NCBI GenBank assembly: GCA_964291485.2 | Contig: OZ220225.1 | Span: 310,001 to 374,000 of the forward strand | DNA: 64,000 nt | Direction: 5' to 3' | Source of the DNA: Kistimonas sp964291485 | GTDB lineage: Bacteria; Pseudomonadota; Gammaproteobacteria; Pseudomonadales; Endozoicomonadaceae | Shown here: positions 42,685 to 51,435 of the stretch, in pieces | Position numbering within the stretch: the stretch's first letter is position 1 | How the letters are laid out: each line of letters opens with the position of its first letter | Notes under the pieces: model-generated | The model's database searches: none | What the model was told of the DNA's origin: nothing | What the model saw: the letters and a program-made list of their open reading frames with translations, nothing else | Made by a program: the position numbers and the translations under genes

Positions 42685-45120
42685 ATGCCGAAAAAAGAGC
42701 AACTGCTGGCTTTGACAGGGGTTTCCTGTGCGGGCTGTGTGGGCAGAATTGAGAAGGCGCTTTTGGCTGTTCCAGGCGTTGAAGATGTAGTGGTTAACCT
42801 TGCTGATCGGACGGTACACGTTTGCGGTGAGGTGCGCAGTACAGTGTTGGTGGCTGCCGTGGAAGCAGCGGGTTATGGCGCTAGCCCTGTCACTGTTGAA
42901 ACGCTTCAGTTCTCTGTACCGGGTATGAGCTGCGCGGGTTGTGTCGGAAAAATTGAAAAGGCGCTGAGTCGCGTTTCAGGGGTGCAGACCGTTGCGGCCA
43001 ACTTGGGCGAACGTGAGATTACAATCACTGGCAGCGCTGAAATCGCGCCGTTGCTGGCAAGGCTGTCGGAAATCGGTTATCCCGGCGAAGTCATTGATTC
43101 TGAAGAGCAGGCACGCAAAAAACGTGAGCTTCAGGAACAACAGCAGTATGGCCATATGCTTAAGCATATGGCCATTGCCCTTGGGTTAGGGGTACCGCTC
43201 ATGATCTGGGGCCTGGTGACCGGTGAGATGGGTGTGAATAACAGCGCCCAGCAATGGGGTTGGGGAATTGTCGGTGGCTTGACCTTCCTTGTTCTCTGGT
43301 TCTCCGGCGGCCACTTTTTCCGGGGCGCCTGGCAGGCACTGAAACACCGGACAGCCACCATGGATTCACTGGTCGCCCTGGGTACCGGTGCAGCCTGGTT
43401 TTACTCAATGCTGGTGGTGCTGTTTCCGGAATTACTGCCCGCCGCAGCCCGGCATGTGTACTTTGAAGCCAGTGCCATGATCATCGGTATGATTAATCTC
43501 GGACAGGCCCTCGAAATTCGTGCCCGGGGAAAAACCTCTGCGGCGATCCAGAGGCTGCTGGGTTTGCAGGTCAAAACAGCACGGGTTGTCAGGGACAGTG
43601 GCGAGGTGGACATACCCGTTGAACAGGTACAGGTCGGGGACATTATTCGTGTGCGGCCCGGCGAGGTTATTGCGGTTGATGGAGTGGTCACCGAAGGAAG
43701 CAGTCGGGTGGATGAGTCTATGTTGACCGGTGAACCGGTACCCGTCATGAAAGCCTCAGGCGATACGGTGTCAGCCGGTACCATGAACGGGAATGGCGCG
43801 CTCCTGTTCCGGGCGGAACATGTTGGCCGTGATACAGCGTTGGCCCGGATCATTGCCATGGTGCGCCATGCACAAAGCACCAAAATGCCGGTGGCACGCC
43901 TGGCTGATCGCATTGCTTCTGTATTTGTACCGGTCGTGATGGTCGTTGCCTTGCTTGCTGCCATGGTCTGGTATTTTATGGGGCCTGAACCGGCGGTAGC
44001 CCATGCACTGGTGGTTGCTGTTACCGTTCTGATTATTGCCTGCCCCTGTGCACTGGGGCTGGCAACACCCATGTCGGTGATGGTGGCAGTCGGTAAGGCG
44101 GCAGAATACGGCATGCTGGTGCGCAGCGGAGAAGCTCTCCAGAAAGCCAGCCGACTGACTACAGTGGTGCTCGACAAGACCGGCACGATTACAGAAGGGC
44201 GCCCGAAGGTCACCATGGTCGTACCCCACGCTTCGTTCACGGAATCCCGGGTGCTTGAGCTGGCTGCCGGTCTGGAGCAGGCCTCAGAGCATCCCCTGGC
44301 CGAAGCAATTGTCATAGCTGCCAGGGAAAAGGGATTGCCAGTTGCTTCCTGTGAACAATTTGAAGCGGTCACTGGATCGGGTGTTAAAGGTGTGCTGGAT
44401 AATCGCTCGATCCTGCTGGGGAATGCCCGATTGATGCAGGGGTATGGCGTTGATATTGCAGCCTTGTCTGATACTGCAGCGGATCTGGCAGCCAAAGCAC
44501 AGACACCTATGTACCTGGCGGTGGATAACCAGCTGGCGGGTATCGTCTCGGTAGCGGATCCGATTCGTAAGGATTCTGCCGCAGCGATTCAACGACTGCA
44601 TGCCCTGGGTATCAAAGTCATGATGCTGACGGGGGATAATCGCGTCACTGCCGAAGCGGTAGCGCTGCAGGTTGGCATTGGTGCTTTTCACGCAGAAGTA
44701 TTGCCGGAAGACAAGGAGGCGCATATCCGTCGTTTACAGGAGCAGGGAGAGGTCACAGCCATGACCGGGGATGGTATCAATGATGCGCCGGCATTGGCCC
44801 GCGCGGATGTGGGACTGGCCATTGGAGCCGGTACCGATGTTGCCATTGAAGCCGCAGACATTACGTTGATGCGCTCATCGCTCCATAGTGTCGCGGATGC
44901 GGTCGAGCTGTCCCGGGCGACACTAAAGAATATAAAACAGAATCTTTTTGGTGCGTTTATTTATAACACGCTGGGGATACCGATTGCGGCAGGGGTTCTC
45001 TATCCACTGACGGGCTTGTTGTTGAGTCCGGTGGTCGCAGGGACTGCCATGGCTTTTTCTTCCGTAACGGTGGTCAGCAATGCCAACCGTTTACGTTTAT
45101 TCAAGCCCGGGACTAAATAA
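42685..45120 (+). CDS. copA: Copper-exporting P1B-type ATPase CopA
   Basis: 811 aa. Two N-terminal heavy-metal-associated domains carry CxxC sites at Cys15/Cys18 and Cys83/Cys86. An eight-helix P1B core follows, with the CPC ion site at residues 453-455 (IIACPCALGLATP), the phosphorylation motif DKTGT starting at Asp497, the nucleotide-domain HP motif (SEHPLAEAI), and TGDGINDAPALA. It pumps Cu(I) out of the cytosol at the cost of ATP. CueR-type promoter upstream and a terminator downstream make it a single-gene copper response unit. GGAGG lies just before the ATG. Confidence 0.96.
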   Translation: MPKKEQLLALTGVSCAGCVGRIEKALLAVPGVEDVVVNLADRTVHVCGEVRSTVLVAAVEAAGYGASPVTVETLQFSVPGMSCAGCVGKIEKALSRVSGVQTVAANLGEREITITGSAEIAPLLARLSEIGYPGEVIDSEEQARKKRELQEQQQYGHMLKHMAIALGLGVPLMIWGLVTGEMGVNNSAQQWGWGIVGGLTFLVLWFSGGHFFRGAWQALKHRTATMDSLVALGTGAAWFYSMLVVLFPELLPAAARHVYFEASAMIIGMINLGQALEIRARGKTSAAIQRLLGLQVKTARVVRDSGEVDIPVEQVQVGDIIRVRPGEVIAVDGVVTEGSSRVDESMLTGEPVPVMKASGDTVSAGTMNGNGALLFRAEHVGRDTALARIIAMVRHAQSTKMPVARLADRIASVFVPVVMVVALLAAMVWYFMGPEPAVAHALVVAVTVLIIACPCALGLATPMSVMVAVGKAAEYGMLVRSGEALQKASRLTTVVLDKTGTITEGRPKVTMVVPHASFTESRVLELAAGLEQASEHPLAEAIVIAAREKGLPVASCEQFEAVTGSGVKGVLDNRSILLGNARLMQGYGVDIAALSDTAADLAAKAQTPMYLAVDNQLAGIVSVADPIRKDSAAAIQRLHALGIKVMMLTGDNRVTAEAVALQVGIGAFHAEVLPEDKEAHIRRLQEQGEVTAMTGDGINDAPALARADVGLAIGAGTDVAIEAADITLMRSSLHSVADAVELSRATLKNIKQNLFGAFIYNTLGIPIAAGVLYPLTGLLLSPVVAGTAMAFSSVTVVSNANRLRLFKPGTK

Positions 45121-45134
45121 CAGATAATCTGAGT

Positions 45135-45171
45135 CAGGGTCCAGCGCAGATTATGCTGTACCCTGTTTTTC
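45135..45171 (+). terminator. Rho-independent terminator after copA
   Basis: CAGGGT-C-CAGC pairs with GCTG-T-ACCCTG around a 9-base loop, followed by five Ts. Confidence 0.85.
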
Positions 45172-45242
45172 TCCTGAAACGCCCCTGCGAATGTATTCTC
45201 TGGTTAATTGTTTTCTCATTCTAAGACTGATTTTAGAGTCAT

Positions 45243-45282
45243 AGACTTTGGTTTAAATATGAGTTTATTTAAACCAAAGTCT
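45243..45282. repeat. Perfect 16-bp AT-rich inverted repeat
   Basis: AGACTTTGGTTTAAAT and ATTTAAACCAAAGTCT flank an 8-base centre, with no T run after it. It lies in the gap between copA and the gene at 45400, 118 bases before that gene. It could be a protein-binding palindrome or a miniature element end. Confidence 0.75.
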
Positions 45283-45399
45283 AATGTCTTTTGTGTGTTG
45301 ATTTATTTATATTGTTGTTGTGGAGAAAACTGCTTTGTTTTGCAAATTGCAGCGGTAGATGCAGACAATAAATAGCAGATTCATAGAGGAGAATGCCCC

Positions 45400-45903
45400 A
45401 TGGGTAAAGTAAGCAGACGTTTAGTTAGTGGCAATGGGATTCATACAAATACCAGATCGAATAAAGCGAAAAAAAAGAAACCGTGTTTCTCTCAGAGGAG
45501 AAAAGTTTCTGATAAACGAGTAAATGATGCCGCCATGGCATCCATTGAACCGGCTAAGAAAACGTCAGATAAATCTTTATTCAAAAGGTTTTGCATGCGT
45601 TGTGAAAATGGTGCGGATTGGATTCATATTGGTTTTCTGAAGTTGGTAAGAAGTTGTTATATCAGTTTTACAAATGATCAAGATGCTATTGATAAGCTTG
45701 ATCTTGATATTGCTACGCTAAAAAACGATATACTTGAGCGTAATGGGAAAGAAAAAATCATGAAGCCGAATAGGCCTGTTTATGAGATAGCGAGAAGCGG
45801 CGACGTTGCAGGAGCAGCAAAAAACCTTTGTGCTAATGTGAAAGATAGGGTAGGCGGAGTGGCACAGGTGGCTACAGCCAAAATCGGAAAAGCTATTTCT
45901 TGA
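45400..45903 (+). CDS. Small basic hypothetical protein
   Basis: 167 aa; GAGGAG about 9 bases upstream. The first 60 residues are very basic (NKAKKKKPCFSQRRKVSDKR), with no signal peptide or membrane segment. The rest is mixed helical with a short Gly/Ala-rich end. No known family. AT-rich relative to copA, and followed by its own terminator. The Lys/Arg cluster could bind nucleic acid or serve as a targeting signal in a host; both are guesses. Confidence 0.6.
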   Translation: MGKVSRRLVSGNGIHTNTRSNKAKKKKPCFSQRRKVSDKRVNDAAMASIEPAKKTSDKSLFKRFCMRCENGADWIHIGFLKLVRSCYISFTNDQDAIDKLDLDIATLKNDILERNGKEKIMKPNRPVYEIARSGDVAGAAKNLCANVKDRVGGVAQVATAKIGKAIS

Positions 45904-45920
45904 AAACAAGGCGAAGCTTA

Positions 45921-45951
45921 AAAAATCCCATCTTTGTATGGGGTTTTTTTA
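45921..45951 (+). terminator. Rho-independent terminator
   Basis: AATCCCAT / ATGGGGTT (one G-T pair) with a 6-base loop and a run of seven Ts. Confidence 0.85.
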
Positions 45952-46130
45952 TTTCTGATGAATGTACTCATTTATATTTTAAATGTCAGTGATTGGGATA
46001 AATTTTGTGAGATATAGATGAAGGCAGTAATTGCTGTTTTTTAATATATTCTTGTGACGTTTCAGGGCAATAATAATGATGTATAGGTCCAAAAGTTTAT
46101 TCAGTTACTTCAGGGGGTAGATAAAAATAG

Positions 46131-46990
46131 CGCTGGCCTCTTGATAGGGTTTATTGCTATTGCTTCTATTTTTTATTTTTTCGGGGTTATTTTTTCGGGG
46201 AATGCCACGCAGTCAATAAAATACCGACATCCAGAGTGGGAGCAGCCCCGAACGGTTATGTTGAATTAATCGGTCGACCTGAAAGATTTGAAAAAAATGA
46301 CATGAAGGGCTGCTGATTGATCAACTGCTTTTCAAAATCAAACATACATTTACGGGCCGAGGTACGGATACGCCCAAAGGCAATACCCGCTCTGATATTT
46401 TGACAGGTTTAAAACAACTGTTCTGTTCGAGTGTGCCGTTTGTTCCAAGGGATCGGTATACCGAAGAAATCATCCAGGAAGATGATGCCTTATATGCGTT
46501 AGGGCAGTTCAATTGCCTGGATGCCAGCGAATTGCCTTATGACCCGGAGATGAAAGAAAAACTGCTGGCCAATAAGGAGCGCTGAGGAAAGGCAACGGAA
46601 GAGGCTTTGGATGAAGCCGGAAAAGTGCTGCGTCGGCTGGATTTTGGAGGTGTGATTGGTAGCGTTGTCAAAATGCAGATGGCTCAGCAGGATCCCGAGA
46701 TGTTGAATCAGTTTGACCATGATGGTGACGGGATACTGGATGATGGCGATTATCATGATCTTGAGAAACGCATTGATCGTGCGGTGCTAGGCGAATATCG
46801 CCACAAGCACGGCCTGCGGCAGTTGAATGTCATGTGTAACCCGAATATCAGGAAGCAGCCGTTTATTCTTTCGACGATACCCCAGGGAATGTTGATCCGT
46901 TCCTATCAGCTGCGCAGCTTTATCTGCCTGGGTGTTGCCGGTGTGCTTTTATCGATGGCACTGGCTGTAGTGCTGATTCGCGCTTTATAG
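46131..46990 (+). pseudogene. Decayed GIDE-domain (MUL1-like) membrane protein gene
   Basis: Joined frames give a bacterial GIDE-family layout. An N-terminal hydrophobic stretch is followed by KIPTSRVGAAPNGYVELIGR, close to the family's TPTSxIRSAxxGYVELxG start. A frame change follows at the A7 tract near 46290. The C-terminal half has RYTEEIIQEDDALYALGQF, as in RYxEExIxxGDxLYxLGxF. Then comes an in-frame TGA at 46583-46585, a DHDGDGILD segment and a final membrane helix. Much of the central GIDE region seems missing. At least one frameshift, one stop and a probable deletion make it non-functional. GIDE domains occur in mitochondrial E3 ligase MUL1 and in bacterial homologues. The start point is uncertain. 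Confidence 0.62.
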
Positions 46991-47223
46991 AGAACGGGCC
47001 GGATGTTGCATGTCAGGAAAAAGGCAAAGCAGCGTCTGACCAAACGGTTTCCCGGCGGTATGGAACAGGCGGAAGCCTATATGAAAAAAACAGATTGAGC
47101 GACAGCAGCGTAAAAAGCAAAAGCGCCACTCAAATACGCCCTGAAACCGGGCAGTGGTCATATTCAAATACGGCTATGGTCGTTAGAATGATACGACAAG
47201 CCGCTGCTACCCCAGGCGACCCC

Positions 47224-47619
47224 ATGAATATCTCCCAGGCTGCACAGAAAACCGGGCTGACCAGCAAGACGATCCGTTATTACGAATCCATCGGTTTGAT
47301 TCAGCCGGCCAGTCGGCAGGCAAATGGTTACCGGAATTATGGCGAAAAGCATCTGCGGGAATTGCGGTTTGTCGCCCATGCCCGGGATATGGGGTTTACC
47401 CTGGAAGAGTGTCGCGAATTGCTGGGTCTTTACCGCGACACATCGCGCCGGAGTGCCGATGTCAAAGCCCTGACCCGGGAAAAGATCGATGACATCAACC
47501 ATAAAATCCGTGCACTCGAAACCATGCGGGACAGCCTGATGGCACTGTCAGACTGTTGCCACGGGGATGAACGGCCGGATTGTCCCATTCTGGATAACCT
47601 GGCCAGTTCCGGTCAATAA
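47224..47619 (+). CDS. cueR: CueR-like Cu(I)-responsive MerR-family regulator
   Basis: 131 aa from ATG 47224; a longer frame from 47095 adds 43 residues unlike any MerR N-terminus. The winged helix begins at once (MNISQAAQKTGLTSKTIRYYESIGLI), followed by the long dimer helix. The metal loop near the C-terminus, CCHGDERPDCPIL, carries the two Cys that bind Cu(I) linearly in CueR. It activates copA by twisting a promoter with a 19-bp spacer, and such a promoter is present at 42624. Here cueR lies 2 kb downstream of copA, separated by accessory and decayed genes. Confidence 0.93.
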   Translation: MNISQAAQKTGLTSKTIRYYESIGLIQPASRQANGYRNYGEKHLRELRFVAHARDMGFTLEECRELLGLYRDTSRRSADVKALTREKIDDINHKIRALETMRDSLMALSDCCHGDERPDCPILDNLASSGQ

Positions 47620-47666
47620 TCACAGACCTTTTGCATTACAGAACAGGAAGCACAGGAGCATCCGCC

Positions 47667-48083
47667 ATGCGTTGGCTCGGTATTTTGATGGTGTTGGCAG
47701 TACTGACCGGTTGTGCCGGTAACGGGATCAGCGGTGCATCGGTGCCTGCCACCCATGTGTATGCTGCCGCCTTACCCAGCGCCTCAGGCTCCGGCCGTTT
47801 TATCGAACTGATGCTGTTTCCGGACAGTGACGCCCTGTTCGTGGAAGCCTACCTGAACCACCCCAAGGACAAGTCGGTACGTGCCGGTCACTGGATACGC
47901 TCCGGCAGCTACATTGACCTGACCCTGGATCAGGGGGAAACCCTGTCTTTCCTCTGGCAGGGGAATTACCTGATCTATGAAGGTAACGCTTACGGCTCAG
48001 CAGGGCTGACACTCGAAGCGTTGCGTCCGGCCTCCAGCGGCCCGGGATTAAACATTGGTCTGGGTGTCCATGGTGGCTTCTGA
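47667..48083 (+). CDS. Small putative lipoprotein
   Basis: 138 aa from ATG 47667 (AGGAG 9 bases upstream); an upstream ATG at 47631 adds 12 residues. MRWLGILMVLAVLTGCAGNG is a lipoprotein signal with lipobox LTGC. The mature part is a compact, mostly beta-like sequence (GSGRFIELMLFPDSDALFVEAYL, then GLTLEALRP). It follows cueR closely on the same strand and may be part of the copper response, but no metal-binding motif is seen. Its 3' end overlaps the convergent LysR gene by 36 bases. Confidence 0.75.
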   Translation: MRWLGILMVLAVLTGCAGNGISGASVPATHVYAAALPSASGSGRFIELMLFPDSDALFVEAYLNHPKDKSVRAGHWIRSGSYIDLTLDQGETLSFLWQGNYLIYEGNAYGSAGLTLEALRPASSGPGLNIGLGVHGGF

Positions 48084-48923
48084 GCGATCCTGTTGATACC
48101 GGCCAAGTGTTGCAATTGCGGCACTCAGCGCCGGTTTCAGGCTTTTACTGGCCGGATAACATAATCCTATGCGTCGGAACATCCTGGGGCCGACAAGCGG
48201 GCGTGTCACTAGCTCCTTTGCTGATTCCAGCACACCGGTCGGCAGGAAGGAGATCCCAAGGCCCGCCTGGGCCAGATGCATGACCTGTGTCTTGCATTCC
48301 GCCTTGGCGACCAGGTTCACGCTTAATCCATTGCAGGCCAGCAGTCCCAGGGTTTGCTGGTGGGCTTCACAGGGCGGACACTCTATAAAGCGGTATTGAT
48401 GTAGTTCGCGGGGCTCAATGGATTGCCTCTTGGCCAGCGGATGTTCAGGCCGCATACACAGGACATAATCTTCCTCCCACAGCGGCAGGAATATCTCATC
48501 TTCCCCTTTCTGACAGTCCAGCGTGATGCTGGCATCCGGTATGCCGGCAGGATCGACCAGCTCCAGCATTAACTCAGGATTTTCGTCCTGCAGCGTGGCC
48601 AATACCCGGGCCAGTGATAACTGGCTCAGGTCAGGATAGGTGGCCAGTTTGAAAGGCAGTTGTTGTTTCCGTTGCTGGAACAGACCCGGTAGACGGTCAG
48701 CGTCTGACAACAGGCGCAGCGCCAGTGGATAGAGGTAGTGCGCTTCATCGGTCAGGTCCACACCTTTCTTGTGGCGCAGGAATAACGCCGTGCCCAACGT
48801 TTCCTCCAGCGATTTGATGGCGCTGGAAATGGCTGGTTGGGAATGAAACAGGCGTCCGGCCGCAGCGGTAATGGACTTTTCTTCATACACCGCAACAAAG
48901 CAGCGCAACAGGCGAAGATCCAT
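48048..48923 (-). CDS. LysR-family regulator with cysteine-rich effector domain
   Basis: 291 aa. The winged helix is standard (CFVAVYEEKSITAAAGRLFHSQPAISSAIKSLEETLGTALFLR). The effector domain carries several cysteines, including a CPPC pair (FIECPPCEAHQQTLGLLACNG) and AECKTQ, so redox or metal sensing is conceivable. It is divergent from the first of two tandem SDR genes with about 120 bases between, so those are the likely targets. Inducer unknown. Confidence 0.87.
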   Translation of the reverse strand: MDLRLLRCFVAVYEEKSITAAAGRLFHSQPAISSAIKSLEETLGTALFLRHKKGVDLTDEAHYLYPLALRLLSDADRLPGLFQQRKQQLPFKLATYPDLSQLSLARVLATLQDENPELMLELVDPAGIPDASITLDCQKGEDEIFLPLWEEDYVLCMRPEHPLAKRQSIEPRELHQYRFIECPPCEAHQQTLGLLACNGLSVNLVAKAECKTQVMHLAQAGLGISFLPTGVLESAKELVTRPLVGPRMFRRIGLCYPASKSLKPALSAAIATLGRYQQDRSEATMDTQTNV

Positions 48924-49045
48924 AGGTTCAACAAGGTGTCAGTGAATAAGGCTGCATAGAGTAGCGATTATAGGTTGGACGTCTATAGTTCTACGGCCAA
49001 AACACGTGCTTCCTGTAACTTGATTGGGTCTTCAGAGGTGAATCC

Positions 49046-49765
49046 ATGACAAAACCCCTGGTGGTTATCACGGGTGCCAGTTCCGGTATTGGAGAAGCTG
49101 CGGCGCGTAAATTCTCACAGGAAGGCTATCCCCTGCTATTGCTGGCACGTCGCCTGGAGCGTATGGAGGCGCTGGGATTGCCTGATACCCTTTGCAGGCA
49201 AGTGGATGTCACTAACCTGATGGCTTTCAGGGCTGCGCTTGAGGAGGCGGAAGGCCAATACGGGCCGACAGATTGCCTGATCAATAATGCCGGCATTCTG
49301 CGTCTGGGGCGGATGGATACACAGGATCCGCAGGAGTGGCAGCGGATGTTCGATATCAATGTGCAGGGGTTGCTGAACGGTATACACCTTGTGTTAGCTG
49401 GCATGCGGCGCAGGCAATCGGGGACGTTGATTAACATCAGTTCAGTGGCGGGGCGCAAGACATTTGTGAATCATGCAGGGTATTGCGGCACCAAGTTTGC
49501 GGTACACGCCATCAGCGAAGGCATTCGTGAAGAGGTGGCGGATGATAATGTCCGGGTAGTGACCATTGCGCCGGGTATCGTGGAAACGGAAATTCTGGAT
49601 CACACAACCAGTGATGCTATCCGACAGGAATATAAGGACTGGAAAAAGGATATTGGTGGCGGCATTCGTTCAGAGGATACCGCAGAAGCGATCTGGTATG
49701 CCTATCAGCAACCGCAGAATGTCTGTATTCGGGAAGTGGTGCTTGCACCGACCCGACAGCACTAA
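49046..49765 (+). CDS. SDR oxidoreductase, tandem copy 1
   Basis: 239 aa classical SDR. The TGASSGIGEA nucleotide motif is at residues 9-18, NNAG at 80-83, the catalytic Ser in INISSVAG near 132, and Tyr146/Lys150 in YCGTK. It resembles the YdfG/clavulanate-dehydrogenase-like group that reduces 3-hydroxy acids or aldehydes with NADPH. LLARRLERM after the second strand favours NADPH (paired Arg). It is followed about 170 bases later by a close paralogue, and is divergent from a LysR gene that may control both. Confidence 0.9.
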   Translation: MTKPLVVITGASSGIGEAAARKFSQEGYPLLLLARRLERMEALGLPDTLCRQVDVTNLMAFRAALEEAEGQYGPTDCLINNAGILRLGRMDTQDPQEWQRMFDINVQGLLNGIHLVLAGMRRRQSGTLINISSVAGRKTFVNHAGYCGTKFAVHAISEGIREEVADDNVRVVTIAPGIVETEILDHTTSDAIRQEYKDWKKDIGGGIRSEDTAEAIWYAYQQPQNVCIREVVLAPTRQH

Positions 49766-49936
49766 AAAAACGCGTAAGGCTGGTAGTGGGGAACGTGTTG
49801 TCTGCTTATCCATAGGTCTGGCTTATGGTAAGCCTCAGAAATGACAATTTTATCTTCTGGGTTTGAGTGCCTATAGTGCCGCCTGTTATTGCACGGCGTA
49901 AAACGTGTGCACACTCTTTATTGAATAGGCATCACC

Positions 49937-50659
49937 ATGACAAAACCACTGGTAGTGATCACCGGCGCCAGTTCCGGTATTGGCGAAGCAACCGCACGTA
50001 AACTCTCAGCAGAAGGCTATTCGCTGTTACTGCTGGCGCGCAGAATTGAGCGACTGGAGCGTCTTGAACTGCCTAACACCCTGTGTCGTCAGGTGGATGT
50101 CACTGATCGGGAAAGCTTCCGCCATGCACTGGAAGAAGCAGAAGGCATGTTTGGCCCGGCGGACTGCCTGGTCAACAATGCGGGTGTGATGTTGCTGGGC
50201 CATGTGGATACCCAGGACCCAGTAGAATGGCAGCGCATGTTCGATGTGAACGTGCTCGGTCTTTTGAATGGTGTCCACCTGGTACTGGCCGGCATGCGGG
50301 AGCGCAAGTCCGGCACGGTGATCAACATCAGCTCCATTGCGGGTCGTAAGACATTCCCCAATCATGCGGCTTACTGCGGCACCAAGTTTGCCGTACACGC
50401 GATGGGCGAAAATATCCGGGAAGAAGTGGCTGACGACAATGTTCGTGTGATCACCATTGCCCCCGGTGCGGTGGAAACCGAACTGCTGGGTCATACCACC
50501 AGTGATGACATCAAGGCGGGCTATGAATCCTGGAAACACAGCATCGGCGGCGCTATTGCACCGGAAGATATTGCGGGCGCTATCAGCTATGCCTATAACC
50601 AACCACAAAACGTGTGTGTACGTGAAGTTGTTATCGCTGCAACCCGTCAGCAGCCTTAA
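49937..50659 (+). CDS. SDR oxidoreductase, tandem copy 2
   Basis: 240 aa, aligning without gaps to copy 1 and identical at most positions: TGASSGIGEATARK, NNAGVMLLGHVDTQDP, ISSIAGRKTF, YCGTKFAVHAM. All catalytic residues are kept. The two copies clearly arose by tandem duplication, but the flanking non-coding sequence has diverged, so the event is not very recent. It ends before a strong terminator. Confidence 0.9.
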   Translation: MTKPLVVITGASSGIGEATARKLSAEGYSLLLLARRIERLERLELPNTLCRQVDVTDRESFRHALEEAEGMFGPADCLVNNAGVMLLGHVDTQDPVEWQRMFDVNVLGLLNGVHLVLAGMRERKSGTVINISSIAGRKTFPNHAAYCGTKFAVHAMGENIREEVADDNVRVITIAPGAVETELLGHTTSDDIKAGYESWKHSIGGAIAPEDIAGAISYAYNQPQNVCVREVVIAATRQQP

Positions 50660-50695
50660 TGATTGAGACGTTGTTTTAAGTTATTGAACGTTTCA

Positions 50696-50731
50696 AATAA
50701 CCGCCCAGAAATTCGGGCGGTTATTCTATTT
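50696..50731 (+). terminator. Rho-independent terminator after SDR pair
   Basis: A perfect 11-bp stem AATAACCGCCC / GGGCGGTTATT, an 8-base loop, then CTATTT. Confidence 0.85.
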
Positions 50732-50872
50732 GTCCTCAATAATGATCGACCTCTGCCGATATCACTATTTCGCTTGAAAATGATGGGGTTATCCAGTCAC
50801 GGGAACTTTGACTGACGTATAACTGTCATATAACTAGCGAATGATTGTGATCAGGTACCATGAGGTTAAGTA

Positions 50873-51037
50873 ATGAAAAGAAACGATACGAAACACGTTG
50901 AACAAGACGATAGCTCAAAGCAGGATAAAAAAAACGCCCACTTCTTCTCTTTCAGCGGCTTGAGAAGACGTTCAGCCAACAAGCCGGAAAACGGTGATGA
51001 TTCTTCCCGGGAATCGTCAAATATCCGTACCGCCTGA
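50873..51037 (+). CDS. Small charged hypothetical protein (54 aa)
   Basis: A short frame with GAGGTTAAG directly upstream of the ATG. The product is highly charged and Ser-rich (MKRNDTKHVEQDDSSKQDKK; centre FFSFSGLRRRS). It has no known domain. The good ribosome site and biased composition support it modestly. Confidence 0.45.
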   Translation: MKRNDTKHVEQDDSSKQDKKNAHFFSFSGLRRRSANKPENGDDSSRESSNIRTA

Positions 51038-51147
51038 CCCCCGTTTCTCACTCCAATTCAGTCATCGGCTGCCGATAAAACAAGACAGGTCTTTGTCTTC
51101 CTGATGCGTCTGGTTGGCGTCTCTGGGTATCGGTAGGTCGGTGTCAC

Positions 51148-51426
51148 ATGGAAATACTGCGTAAGTGCCCCTGCTGTCAGTCTGAAGCCGAGTTTGTGGA
51201 TGTTCCGGTATCCGGCAGCCTGTTATGGCAGGTAACCTGCCGTCGTTGTGGTTTATCTACCGAGCTGGATGATGACCGCATGCTATGCCTCAAGCAATGG
51301 AACCGCCGGGAGCGGGAAGATCACCTGAAAATGGTGTTGCTCAGTCTGACCATCGGCAGTGCGTTCCTGGCAGTCATCGGATTCGTGATCGGTATGCTGC
51401 TGGGCCTGAACAGCGGATTTTCCTGA
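51148..51426 (+). CDS. Lar-like zinc-ribbon protein with one membrane segment
   Basis: 92 aa. Two CxxC pairs (CPCCQSEAEF near residue 8 and CRRCGLST near 31) and an ALxxWNRR-type ending (CLKQWNRRE) match the Lar/restriction-alleviation small zinc-ribbon group. That group is otherwise soluble; here a hydrophobic segment follows (VLLSLTIGSAFLAVIGFVIGMLLG), so it is probably membrane-anchored. Function unknown. Confidence 0.75.
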   Translation: MEILRKCPCCQSEAEFVDVPVSGSLLWQVTCRRCGLSTELDDDRMLCLKQWNRREREDHLKMVLLSLTIGSAFLAVIGFVIGMLLGLNSGFS

Positions 51427-51435
51427 GGCCAACCT

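Noticed and set aside
43401..44495. Minus-strand frame (364 codons) opposite copA
   Set aside because: Shadow of the P-type ATPase; composition is Ser/Thr/Ala-rich without any family feature.
47095..47223. Extended N-terminus of CueR
   Set aside because: MerR proteins start at the winged helix; the ATG at 47224 gives the normal length.
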